This document shows positions 7,384-17,589 of a DNA stretch of 64,000 bases, piece by piece. Source of the stretch: JANQRA01 sp035762545. Its GTDB lineage: Bacteria; Actinomycetota; Acidimicrobiia; Spongiisociales; ZC4RG35. The DNA lies in contig DASTOM010000007.1 in assembly GCA_035762545.1 (NCBI GenBank), positions 1-64,000 of the forward strand, written 5' to 3'. Each line of letters begins with the position of its first letter. The stretch's first letter is position 1. The translations under genes and the position numbers were made by a program. Under the pieces are notes generated by a model. That model was not told the origin of the DNA. It was given only the letters and a program-made list of their open reading frames with translations, and made no database searches.

Positions 7384-8297
7384 GGTCTCTCCACGACGCC
7401 TACGAGATCCGAAACCGAAGTGACGCCGATTCGCTTCATCTCTCCCACGAACTCTCTCAGGATGCGCCTTCCCGCGTTCGGTTCTGCGAGGTGGACCGTC
7501 CCCGCGGCCACGGCGGAGGCACCGGCCATCAGATACTCGACGACATCACGCCCTGTGGCGACACCGCCACAGCCCACTATGGGGAAACCGGGCAGGGCTC
7601 CAGCCACCTCGTACACACACCGCAGAGACAGCGGCTTCAGTCCCACTCCCGAATAGCCGCCCACCCCCCCACTGAGCAGAGGACGTCTCGTAGCCACGTC
7701 GACTCCGAACCCCAGGGCCGAATTGGTCAACACCACGAAGTCGGCGCCGGCATCCCGCGCCGCGGCCGCCACTCCCACCACATCGGGTGTGTTCGGCGAC
7801 AGCTTCGCTCCGACCGGGATCGACACCGTCGACGTGACCGCCTCGACCACGGCGCTGGTCGATCCGGCGTCGAACGAAAACATGACGCCGTCTTCGAGGT
7901 TGGGACAGCTCAGGTTCACCTCTATGGCGGTGACACCAACCTCCTCCATGCGACTGGCGACAACGGCATACCCGGCGACGGTCTCGGCGACGGTGGAACC
8001 CCAGACCGGAACATCCAGTGACGCGATCCTGGTCGACATGTCGGCGACCCAGGCGGTGATGCCGGGATTCTGGATCCCGATTCCGTTGAGCATGCCGGCG
8101 GTCGTGGGTGCGAGACGGGGGGCGGGACGTCCGGGCCACGGCTCGGGAGAGACCGACTTGGCAACTGCCCCTCCGTAGTGGATGACATCTGCGACCTCTG
8201 CCCACTCCCAAACCGACCCGACGGTCCCCGATGCCGCGATCAGCGGCGTGGCGAGCTGGATCGGGCCCAGCTTGGTCAGGAGACGGTCGTCTGCCAT
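7380..8297 (-). CDS. pyrD: dihydroorotate dehydrogenase, class 1
   Basis: Oxidises dihydroorotate to orotate with FMN. The catalytic base is cysteine, in VNLSCPN (C131), which marks class 1; class 2 quinone enzymes use serine and carry an N-terminal membrane helix, absent here. Length is 305 residues. The NAD-dependent 1B form needs the iron-sulfur subunit PyrK, but no pyrK lies in this operon. Start ATG overlaps the carB end by 22 bases and the stop overlaps pyrF by four. Class 1 is certain; 1A versus 1B is not settled by sequence reading. Confidence 0.93.
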   Translation of the reverse strand: MADDRLLTKLGPIQLATPLIAASGTVGSVWEWAEVADVIHYGGAVAKSVSPEPWPGRPAPRLAPTTAGMLNGIGIQNPGITAWVADMSTRIASLDVPVWGSTVAETVAGYAVVASRMEEVGVTAIEVNLSCPNLEDGVMFSFDAGSTSAVVEAVTSTVSIPVGAKLSPNTPDVVGVAAAARDAGADFVVLTNSALGFGVDVATRRPLLSGGVGGYSGVGLKPLSLRCVYEVAGALPGFPIVGCGGVATGRDVVEYLMAGASAVAAGTVHLAEPNAGRRILREFVGEMKRIGVTSVSDLVGVVERP

Positions 8298-11200
8298 TCC
8301 TGAAGGCTCCGAGGCTTGTGTATCGCACCCGGCCCGGCCCTGAGGCTGCGGGCCACAGCGAGCCCTCCTTGTACGGTTGTCACACAGGGGATCTTCAGCC
8401 GACGCGCCATCTGGCGAATGGTCATGCCGTCCGAGCGCGCCCGCCCACCACGCGGGGTGTTGACCACCAACTGAATCTCGCCGTTCTCGAGACGTTCCCC
8501 GATGTCCCTCGGTCCCTCCCCGATCTTGTTGACGAGTTCGGCGTCGATGGCGTGATGCTTCAGATATCGCACCGTCCCCCGGGTGGCGATGATGTCGAAT
8601 CCGAGCATGGTGAACGCCTGGGCGACGGCGAGGCCGATCGGCTTGTCCCGGTCGGCGAACGAGAGGAACACACGCCCCCTGTCCGTGAGGACGTTGCCCG
8701 CGGCGAGAAGCGCCTTTCCGTAGGCGACTCCAACGTCCGGCCCGATTCCCATCACCTCGCCGGTGGCCTTCATCTCAGGCCCGAGGACAGCGTCCTCCTC
8801 GGGGAACCGGTCCCATGGCAGTACCGCATCCTTGACCGCGACGAATCCGACTTCGCGGTCGTCCACCGGCACCAGGCCCTCGGCCCGCAGCTCCCGGAGC
8901 GTCGACCCCATCATCACCAGAGAAGCGATCTGGGCCAGGGGGATCGCCTTCGCCTTGGAGATGAACGGGATCGTCCGGGAGGCTCGGGGGTTGGCCTCGA
9001 GCACGTAGACCTCGTCGCCTTTCACCGCGAACTGAATGTTGATCAGACCGCGCACGTCGAGGGCGCGGGCCAACTCCGAGGTGCCGCGCAGGATCTCTTT
9101 CATCGCCTCGTCGGAGATGGTCGGAGGCGGCGTCACACAACCTGAGTCGCCGGAGTGCACGCCCGCTTCCTCGACGTGCTCCATCACTCCCCCGATGAGC
9201 AACTCGTGACCGTCGAACACCGCGTCGACGTCGACTTCCACGGCCGACTCCAGGAAACGGTCGATCAGGATGGGATTGGAGGTGACCTCGGGGTCGCCCT
9301 CGCCGTAGATCTCCCGAACGTATTCGCCCAGCTCCTCAAGGCTGTACACGACCTTCATCTTTCGGCCGCCCAGGACGAAGGAAGGGCGAACCATCACCGG
9401 GAGACCGATCTGGTCGACCACCTCCTGGGCCTCCGCCGCCGACATCGCTGTTCCTGCCGCCGGCTGGGCGAGACCGAGGTTGCGGCATATCTCGGCGAAC
9501 TGCTCCCGGTCCTCAGCGAGGGCGATCGAGGCAGGCGAGGTGCCGGCGATCTTCACCCCCGCCTTCTCCAGCCGATCCGCCAGATTGAGCGGGGTCTGTC
9601 CGCCGAGCTGGACGATGACCGCCTCGGGCTTCTCGGCGTCGATCACACCGAGCACGTCTTCGATGGTGAGCGGCTCGAAATACAGGCGATCCGACGTGTC
9701 GTAGTCCGTCGACACCGTCTCGGGATTGCAGTTCACCATCACCGTCTCGTATCCGGCGTCCCGGAGGGCGAAGCTGGCATGGACACAGCAGTAGTCGAAC
9801 TCGATGCCCTGCCCGATCCGGTTGGGGCCCGAGCCGAGGACGACGACGCGCGGCTTCTCGGCGGGAAGTACTTCGCTCTCGTCCTCGAAGGTCCCATACA
9901 TGTAAGGCGTGTGGGCCTCGAACTCAGCGGCGCAGGTGTCGACTGTCTTGTAGGTACGGGTGATGCCGGCGGTGAGACGTGTCCTTCTCACCTGGTCTTC
10001 GGTTTCCCCCCAGAGGTGGGCTATCTGACGGTCGGAGAAGCCGTACCGCTTCGCCTCGCGCAGCAGGCCCGGCTCCCGACTCGTTTCGAGGTCGTGACGG
10101 ACTTCCACGATCTCGGCCATCTGGTCGATGAACCAGGCGTCGACTGAGGAGAGCTCGGCGACCCGTTCGACGTCCCATCCTCGACGGAGCGCTTCGCCGA
10201 TGGCGAAGACACGTTCCGGCGTGGGAGTGGACACCATCTGTTCGAGACGCTGGTCGTCGACGTCGCCGAACATCTGATTCTCGGCGGGATCGGCGTTCAA
10301 GCCTGCCCTTCCGTTCTCCAGACTCCGAAGCGCCTTCTGAAGGGCCTCGGGGAAGGTGCGCCCGATAGCCATTGCCTCGCCGACGCTCCGCATCGAGGTG
10401 CCGAGCTTCGTCGACGCCGAGGGAAACTTGGCGAAATCGAAACGAGGGATCTTCACCACGGTGTAGTCGAGCGCCGGCTCGAACGAAGCCGGGGTCGCCT
10501 GTGTGATGTCGTTGGCGATCTCGTCGAGGGTGAATCCGACAGCGAGCAGGGCGGCGATCTTGGCGATGGGGAACCCTGTGGCCTTGGAGGCAAGAGCCGA
10601 GGACCGGCTGACCCTGGGGTTCATCTCGATCACCAGACGACGTCCGGTCTTTGGGTCCACAGCGAATTGCACGTTCGACCCGCCGGTCTCGACACCGATG
10701 GCCTCGAGGACCCGGATGCCGTCGTCCCGCATTTCCTGGTATTCCCGGTCGCTGAGGGTCTGCACTGGGGCGACGGTTATCGAATCGCCGGTGTGGACCC
10801 CCATCGGGTCGAAGTTCTCGATCGAGCAGACGATCACCGCGTTGTTGTTGCGGTCCCGCATCACCTCGAGCTCGTATTCCTTCCACCCGAGGACGGACTC
10901 CTCGACCAAGATCTCACTCACCGGTGACGTGTCGAGACCGTGCTTTGCCACCTCGAGGAACTCCCCCTCGTTGTCAGCGATCCCGGTGCCACCGCCACCG
11001 AGGATGAATGAGGGACGGACCATCACCGGATAGCCGATGTCCCGGGCGATCTTCACCGCCTCGGACATGGAGCGGGCGTAGCCGGCCCTGGGGACTTCGA
11101 GTCCAATGCTCTCCATCGTCTCCTTGAAGAGACCGCGGTCCTCCGCCCGGTCGATCGCCTCCAACCCGGCTCCGATCATCTCGACCCCGTGGCGGTCGAG

Positions 11201-11520
11201 GACCCCTCTCCTGGCCAGTTGAGTGGCGACATTGAGGGCGGTCTGACCCCCCAAAGTCGGCAGTAGGGCGTCGGGCCGTTCCCTGGCGATGATCTCGGTG
11301 ACCACCTCCGGCGTGATCGGTTCGATGTAGGTGGCGTCGGCGAACTCAGGGTCGGTCATGATCGTCGCCGGGTTGGAGTTCACCAGGATGACCCGGTAGC
11401 CGTGGGAGCGGAGCACTTTGGCTGCCTGGGTCCCCGAGTAGTCGAACTCACAAGCCTGCCCGATGACGATGGGCCCTGATCCGATCAGGAGGATGGAGCG
11501 GATGTCCCGTCTGGCAGGCA

Positions 11521-11521
<1 letters not shown>
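8276..11521 (-). CDS. carB: carbamoyl-phosphate synthase large subunit
   Basis: Makes carbamoyl phosphate from bicarbonate, ATP and ammonia passed from CarA. The 1081-residue length and internal duplication are normal: two ATP-grasp halves with GSGPIVIGQACEFDYSG near the N-terminus and GSGPNRIGQGIEFDYCC near residue 565, and repeated GGQTALN/GGQTPLN motifs. The C-terminal MGS-like allosteric domain (about 930-1081) is present, consistent with regulation by UMP or ornithine. The ATG shares one base with the carA stop (TGATG), a tight coupling. Confidence 0.98.
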
Positions 11522-12677
<1,156 letters not shown>

Positions 12678-12681
<4 letters not shown>

Positions 12682-13940
12682 CGTGCGCCTCCCTCCGTGT
12701 AGACAGGACGTCCGTTCCAGATCGTGGCTCGGACCTTTCCCACCAGCTCACGGCCCCGGAACGGGCTGTTCGACGAGCGTGACCGGAACGATTCGGGGGT
12801 CCATCGCTGTTCGGTGTCGAAGACCACCAGATTGGCCGGTCTGCCCGGACCTAGAGGATGACCGTGGTCCTCGGTGCCGATGAGTCGGGCGGGGGTCCTC
12901 GACATCACTTCGAAGAATCGGTCGGGGTCGGCGAGCATCGGCCATACCGCCCCGGCCGCAGTCTCGAGACCGATCACACCGCGTGGGGCATCATCGAACG
13001 GGACACTCTTCTCCTCCGGCGTGTGTGGAGCGTGGTCGGTGGCGACGACATCGATCGTTCCGTCACGGAGTCCCTCGACGAGTGCAGTCCGGTCCGCAGA
13101 TGACCGCAGTGGTGGATACATCTTGAAGTCGGTGTCCAGCTCGAGGAGATCGCTCTCGTCGAACCAGAGATGGTGCGGGGTCACCTCGGCGGTCACCGGT
13201 AGACCCTTTTGCTTGGCATGGCGGATCAGGTCGACGGTCTGGGCTGTGGACACGTGCTGGCAGTGATACCGCACTCCGGTCTCCGCCACCAATCCGAGAT
13301 CCCGGGCAACGATGTCGGACTCGGCGGCGCCGGGAAGCCCAGCCACACCCAGCCTTCTCGACACGTCTCCCTCGTGCATGTGACCCGACCCGGTCCTGGA
13401 ATGGTCCTCAGCATGCTGGGCGAGGACAGCGCCTTCCAGAGCGGCGAGCGATGTCATCACGCTGCGGAGGACGTCGGTGTCGGTGACGGAGTCGCCGTCA
13501 TCGGTGAACAGGCGGACGCCCGAGCCGTAGAGAGCAGCCAGGTCTGCCGGCTCGACACCATTTCGGCCCCGGGTCAGGGCGCCGGACGCGAAAAGATCCA
13601 ACAGGTCCGCCTCCCGTCCCGCGGCGAGAACGGTCTCGACGACCTTTACCGCGTCGATCGGAGGATCGGTGTTGGGCATGGCGACCACGGCGGTGTACCC
13701 GCCGGCGACCGCCGCAGCAGATCCCGATGCGATGTCCTCCTTCCAGGTCTGCCCCGGCTCCCTCAGGTGAGTGTGAAGGTCGACGAACCCGGGACCGACG
13801 AGACACCCCGAGGCGTCGATGATCTGGCTCGGTTCGGACCCACCGCCAAACGTGGATATCGAGGTCCCGTCCACAAAAAGGTCCGCTTCGATCCATCCCT
13901 CATCGGTGAGCACCGTCCCACCGGCGATGCGAAGACTCAT
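12678..13940 (-). CDS. pyrC: dihydroorotase
   Basis: Cyclises carbamoyl aspartate to dihydroorotate. This is a 420-residue type I amidohydrolase with the metal-binding VDLHTHLREPG, later ligands in QHAEDH and CQHVST, and the catalytic aspartate in VVATDHAPHT. All expected metal ligands are visible, so it is an active dihydroorotase and not the inactive pyrC' kind. It is coupled to pyrB upstream and carA downstream by 4-base overlaps. Confidence 0.96.
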
Positions 13941-14824
13941 CCGGTCTGACCAGCGAGGGTTTGGAAGACCGCCATCCGAGCCGGGACCCCGTTGCGAACC
14001 TGCTCGGTGATGAGGGACCGAGCCGAATCAGCCACCTCTTCGCTGATCTCGACGCCACGGTTCATCGGGCCCGGGTGCATCACGATGGCGTGCTCGGGGA
14101 GTCGCGCCGCACGCTGGTCGTTGAGTTGGTAGTTGGCGATGAATTCCTTGGTGATGGTCCCACCCCTCTCGGTCTGGACCCTGAGGAGATACACCGCGTC
14201 GAGGGATTCGAGGACGTCGTCCAGAGCGTCGGCATGGCTGGTCTCCGACTCGGGTATCCAATCCGCTGGCCCTACCGCGATGACCTCGATCCCCAGAGTG
14301 CGTAGGGCTGGTATCAGGCTCCCGGCGACCCGACTGTGGAGAATGTCTCCGACGATGCCGAGGCGGAGCCCATGAAGCCTCCCGAATCGACGATTAAGAG
14401 TCACCGCATCCAGAAGTGCCTGGGTTGGGTGCTCGTGCATCCCATCTCCGGCGTTGATCACCGGGAGCCCGGTCCACGAGGCGATCTGCTCGGGGACACC
14501 GTCGGTGCTGTGCCGGACAACCATCATGTCTGCGCCTATGGCCTGGACGGTGAGAGCGGTGTCACGCAGGGTCTCGCCCTTCGAGGTCGAGGAGGTGGCC
14601 GGATCGAACGTGATCACGTTGGCACCGAGACGTTGGGCGGCGAGATCGAAGCTGAGCCGGGTCCGGGTGGAAGGCTCGAAGAAGAGGTTCGCCACCGCGA
14701 GGCCTTTCAGGATCGGCTCGATCGGAGATCGTGAGTCGAGCAGGTCGCGATTCGCCGACGCCCTTCCGATCAAGCCCTCAAACTCCTCCCGACCGAGACC
14801 GGTGACCGTCAGGAAGTCCTTCAT
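13937..14824 (-). CDS. pyrB: aspartate carbamoyltransferase catalytic subunit
   Basis: Transfers the carbamoyl group to aspartate, the committed step of pyrimidine synthesis. The carbamoyl-phosphate loop FFEPSTRTRLSF, the HPTQALLDA segment and the aspartate-binding end HPGPMNRGVEI are all present in 295 residues. There is no pyrI regulatory subunit nearby, as in most Gram-positive bacteria, where control is by PyrR. Starts within the pyrR stop (ATGA) and overlaps pyrC by four bases. Confidence 0.97.
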   Translation of the reverse strand: MKDFLTVTGLGREEFEGLIGRASANRDLLDSRSPIEPILKGLAVANLFFEPSTRTRLSFDLAAQRLGANVITFDPATSSTSKGETLRDTALTVQAIGADMMVVRHSTDGVPEQIASWTGLPVINAGDGMHEHPTQALLDAVTLNRRFGRLHGLRLGIVGDILHSRVAGSLIPALRTLGIEVIAVGPADWIPESETSHADALDDVLESLDAVYLLRVQTERGGTITKEFIANYQLNDQRAARLPEHAIVMHPGPMNRGVEISEEVADSARSLITEQVRNGVPARMAVFQTLAGQTG

Positions 14825-15354
14825 GCCGCCTCCACTCGTTCGATGAAGACCCCGTTGACGTCGTCCGTCTCCAGCAACCGGACGCGCACCGTCTCTTCCC
14901 GCGAGGTCGGGAGGTTCTTCCCGACGTAGTCGGCCCGGATCGGCAATTCGCGATGACCCCTGTCGATGAGGACCGCCAGTTCGGTGGTGAGCGCCCGGCC
15001 GATGTCGGTGAGGGCGTCCAGACCCGCCCGGATCGTGCGACCGGTGTAGAGCACGTCGTCGACGACGATCACGTGCATCCCGGTGATGTCCACCGGAATC
15101 CGGGTCTGACGTTCCGGGACTGCGGCTCTGTGGTCGAGGTCGTCCCTGTAGCGGCCGACGTCGAGTTCGCCGACCGGCACCTGGCAGCCTTCGAACTCTG
15201 AGAGCGTGTCACCAAGTCTTCTGGCGAGCAGGACGCCTCTCGTGTGGATCCCCACGATCACCAGGTCTTGGGCGCCACGATGCATCTCGAGGATCTCGTG
15301 GGAGATGCGGCGGATGACACGTGTGATGTCATCGCCAGTCATTACCTGTGGCAA
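14821..15354 (-). CDS. pyrR: pyrimidine operon regulator / uracil phosphoribosyltransferase
   Basis: RNA-binding regulator of the pyr operon and, in many species, a weak uracil phosphoribosyltransferase. The PRPP loop VIVVDDVLYTGRTIRAGLD and the dimer/RNA face RIPVDITG are clear in 177 residues. I take the TTG at 15354 as start because AAGGA lies six bases before it; an ATG four codons in has no ribosome site. A PyrR-binding RNA sequence overlaps this leader (15367-15386), so PyrR probably represses translation of its own message, as reported for Mycobacterium smegmatis. Confidence 0.95.
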   Translation of the reverse strand: MPQVMTGDDITRVIRRISHEILEMHRGAQDLVIVGIHTRGVLLARRLGDTLSEFEGCQVPVGELDVGRYRDDLDHRAAVPERQTRIPVDITGMHVIVVDDVLYTGRTIRAGLDALTDIGRALTTELAVLIDRGHRELPIRADYVGKNLPTSREETVRVRLLETDDVNGVFIERVEAA

Positions 15355-15360
15355 CGCTCT

Positions 15361-15365
15361 TCCTT
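15361..15365 (-). promoter_or_regulatory. ribosome binding site of pyrR
   Basis: AAGGA read leftward, six bases before the TTG at 15354. It supports TTG over the later ATG at 15342. It lies just 3' of the PyrR-binding hairpin, so folding or PyrR binding could block ribosome access. Confidence 0.55.
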
Positions 15366-15366
15366 T

Positions 15367-15386
15367 CCGGCCTCACGGGACCGTCC
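15367..15386 (-). promoter_or_regulatory. PyrR-binding RNA element in the pyr operon leader
   Basis: Read leftward, the leader contains GGTCCCGTGAGGCC, which fits the known PyrR-binding loop UCCNGNGAGG inside a G-G/C-C flanked stem. It ends two bases before the pyrR ribosome site. There is no antiterminator-terminator pair, so the likely mode is UMP-dependent PyrR binding that blocks translation of pyrR and the coupled genes down to pyrF. Confidence 0.75.
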
Positions 15387-15428
15387 TTAAAGGTGCAAAC
15401 CGACCATAGCCGGTCGCGGCGAGTGCTT

Positions 15429-15968
15429 CTAGTTATCTCGAATCGATCGGGCCAACGTGGCTAGGACGCCATTCACGAAGGATGGTGATTTCTCGGTGGA
15501 ATAGGTACCGGCCAGCCGGACCGCTTCGGCCACGATCACAGCGGTCGGTGTCTCGGGCTCCGAACGCAGCTCGTAGAGACCGATCCGGATGATATTGCGG
15601 TCGATCAGCGGCATTCGGGGGACGGACCAGTGCTCGGAGACAGACTCGATCAGCTCGTCGAGCTCATCGAGATCACTGACGACACCGTCGACTATCGCTC
15701 CGGCCTTGCCTCCGATGTCGGAGGCGACCTCCCCTCGTGTCTCCAGTTCGTACAGGCATTCCAGGGCGAGATCTCTCGCCTCCACCGAGACACTGGAGCC
15801 AAGGGTCGCCGCCACCGCGATTGCCAACTCCGCCCCGATGACATCGTCCGCTGCGTCGGGCTGGCCCCGGGCGGTCAGGACAGCTTGGACTTCTCGCACG
15901 TCCCGCCCGATGACCTCTGCGAGTGCCGATGCAGTGAGCCGGGCCGGGATCACCGCCGGACCGCTCAT
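15429..15968 (-). CDS. nusB: transcription antitermination factor NusB with extra N-terminal domain
   Basis: The C-terminal 115 residues are NusB, which binds boxA RNA with NusE in ribosomal-RNA antitermination: ALECLYELETRGE, PLIDRNIIRIGLYEL and KSPSFVNGVLATLAR. At 179 residues it is about 40 longer than usual. Residues 1-60 (ARLTASALAEVIGRDVREV, then DVIGAELAIAVAATLG) resemble the small IF2-N helical domain of translation initiation factor 2. The ATG overlaps the efp stop as ATGA, which supports this start and hence the extension. The NusB identity is secure; the IF2-N resemblance is by eye. Confidence 0.9.
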   Translation of the reverse strand: MSGPAVIPARLTASALAEVIGRDVREVQAVLTARGQPDAADDVIGAELAIAVAATLGSSVSVEARDLALECLYELETRGEVASDIGGKAGAIVDGVVSDLDELDELIESVSEHWSVPRMPLIDRNIIRIGLYELRSEPETPTAVIVAEAVRLAGTYSTEKSPSFVNGVLATLARSIRDN

Positions 15969-16522
15969 GCCCGGGTGAGGTACTCACCGGAGCGGGTATC
16001 GACCTTGATGCGGTCGCCTTGCTCGACGAACAGAGGAACCTGGACTTCGATTCCGGTCTCGACCTTGACGCTCTTGGTGGCCCCGGTCCGGGTATCTCCT
16101 TTGACAGCCGGCTCTGCGTAGGTCACTTCGAGCTCCACGGATGCAGGGAGGTCGACACCGATCGCAGTCCCACCGTGCATTGCCAGGGTGACGGTCATCC
16201 CGTCGACGAGGTAGCCCGCCGAGTCGCCGATGTCCGCTTTGGTCAGGACTATCTGGCCGTAGTCATCGAGGTTCATGAAATGGAACCCGAGATCGTCGGA
16301 GTACAGATACTGGTGATCGCTGCGGTCGATGATCGCCTGCTGGACGTTCTCGTCGGCGCGAAACGTTCGGTCCAGGACCTGCCCGGTTTCGAGCTTCTTC
16401 AGCTTCATGCGGACGAAGGCCTTGCCTTTGCCCGGCTTGACGTGCTGGTACTCGACGATCGAGAAGAGGCCGTCGTCGAGCTCGAGGGCCATTCCAGGGC
16501 GTACGTCGTTTGTGCTTATCAA
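15965..16522 (-). CDS. efp: translation elongation factor P
   Basis: EF-P relieves ribosomes stalled on polyproline. The three-domain, 185-residue form is complete: KOW-like N-terminal domain with the loop KPGKGKAFVRMK, whose lysine inserts toward the peptidyl-transferase centre, then two OB domains ending GDRIKVDTRSGEYLTRA. The start is a TTG at 16522; no ATG or GTG lies before the conserved DVRPGM segment. It is coupled to nusB and preceded by aroB after 39 bases, matching the actinobacterial aroB-efp-nusB order. Confidence 0.96.
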   Translation of the reverse strand: MISTNDVRPGMALELDDGLFSIVEYQHVKPGKGKAFVRMKLKKLETGQVLDRTFRADENVQQAIIDRSDHQYLYSDDLGFHFMNLDDYGQIVLTKADIGDSAGYLVDGMTVTLAMHGGTAIGVDLPASVELEVTYAEPAVKGDTRTGATKSVKVETGIEVQVPLFVEQGDRIKVDTRSGEYLTRA

Positions 16523-16561
16523 CTGGGGTCCTCGTTCAGGAAGGCGCGACGGTAACTGGTC

Positions 16562-17587
16562 TCAGAATCCTATGGCCGCCAGCCCGTGCTCGACATCGGA
16601 CTGACCGACGTGTCGCATCACCGGCGCCTCGATGTCCTCGAGCAGGACCATCCGGAGCCCACCTGCGTCCCTCTTCTTGTCGCGACCCGTGAGGTCGAGG
16701 ACGCGGGTGAGGTCGAGCCCGTCGGCCTTCGTCGGCAATCCCATGGTCTCGATGGTCGAGGTGACAGTCTCGGTGTGGGTGAATCCGAGAAGCTTTTCGG
16801 AGATGGCGGCTGCGGCGATCATCCCGAGTCCAACGCTCTCGCCGTGGGAGAGGGCTGAGGCGTACTCGATGCCGTGCCCGATGGTGTGACCGAAGTTGAG
16901 ATGTGCCCTCACCCCGGTCTCGGTCTCGTCGGCGTCGACGTAGGAGGCCTTGACCCGCACCGCCCGCTCGACCACCTCCTCCATCGGGGCCGACAAACCT
17001 GTGTCGTTGATGATTCCCGCGAGGGTCCGATCCCCGAGGAGCCCGGCTTTGTAGACCTCGGCCATGCCCTCTCGAATCAGAAAGGTAGGTAAGGCGCGCA
17101 ACTGTGCGAGATCGATGACGACGCGGGTCGGATGCCAGAACACGCCAACGAGGTTCTTTCCGCCGAGGTTCACCCCTGATTTGCCACCGATGGAGGCGTC
17201 GACCGCCCCGAGCAGAGTCGTAGGGAAGTGAACCACTTCGACCCCTCGCAACCAGGTCCCGGCAACGAATCCGGCCAGATCGGTGACAGAGCCACCCCCC
17301 ACCCCCACGATGGTGTCGTACCGGGACAGGCCGAACCGGGCGAGAGCGTCGTACACCGACGCCGCGACTTCCAGGGTCTTCGCCTCCTCACGGTCGGGGA
17401 GGCCGATCACCTCGGTGGCCAACCCCGTAGAGCCGACGGCCGATGCCACCTGCAGTGCGGTGCTGGTCGCTGCGGGTTGAGTGAGCAGAGCCACCCGGGC
17501 CCGCCCGTCGTTCACGGGAAGAGGTTCGACGGGGAGACCGTCACCGATAATCACCTCTGTTCGGCCGGCAACCGTCAGCGAAGACAT
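16562..17587 (-). CDS. aroB: 3-dehydroquinate synthase
   Basis: Second step of the shikimate pathway: closes DAHP to 3-dehydroquinate using NAD and zinc. The 341-residue protein shows GVGGGSVTDLAGFVAGTWLR, PTTLLGAVDASIGGKSGVN, and the metal ligands in HLNFGHTIGHGIEYA. It starts two bases after the aroC stop. In many actinobacteria aroK sits between these two genes; here it does not. Confidence 0.96.
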   Translation of the reverse strand: MSSLTVAGRTEVIIGDGLPVEPLPVNDGRARVALLTQPAATSTALQVASAVGSTGLATEVIGLPDREEAKTLEVAASVYDALARFGLSRYDTIVGVGGGSVTDLAGFVAGTWLRGVEVVHFPTTLLGAVDASIGGKSGVNLGGKNLVGVFWHPTRVVIDLAQLRALPTFLIREGMAEVYKAGLLGDRTLAGIINDTGLSAPMEEVVERAVRVKASYVDADETETGVRAHLNFGHTIGHGIEYASALSHGESVGLGMIAAAAISEKLLGFTHTETVTSTIETMGLPTKADGLDLTRVLDLTGRDKKRDAGGLRMVLLEDIEAPVMRHVGQSDVEHGLAAIGF

Positions 17588-17589
17588 TG

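Noticed and set aside
15401..15416. Possible terminator between nusB and pyrR
   Set aside because: Only a five-base stem with a six-base loop, and on the leftward strand it lies in the pyrR leader upstream of the PyrR element; too weak to call.
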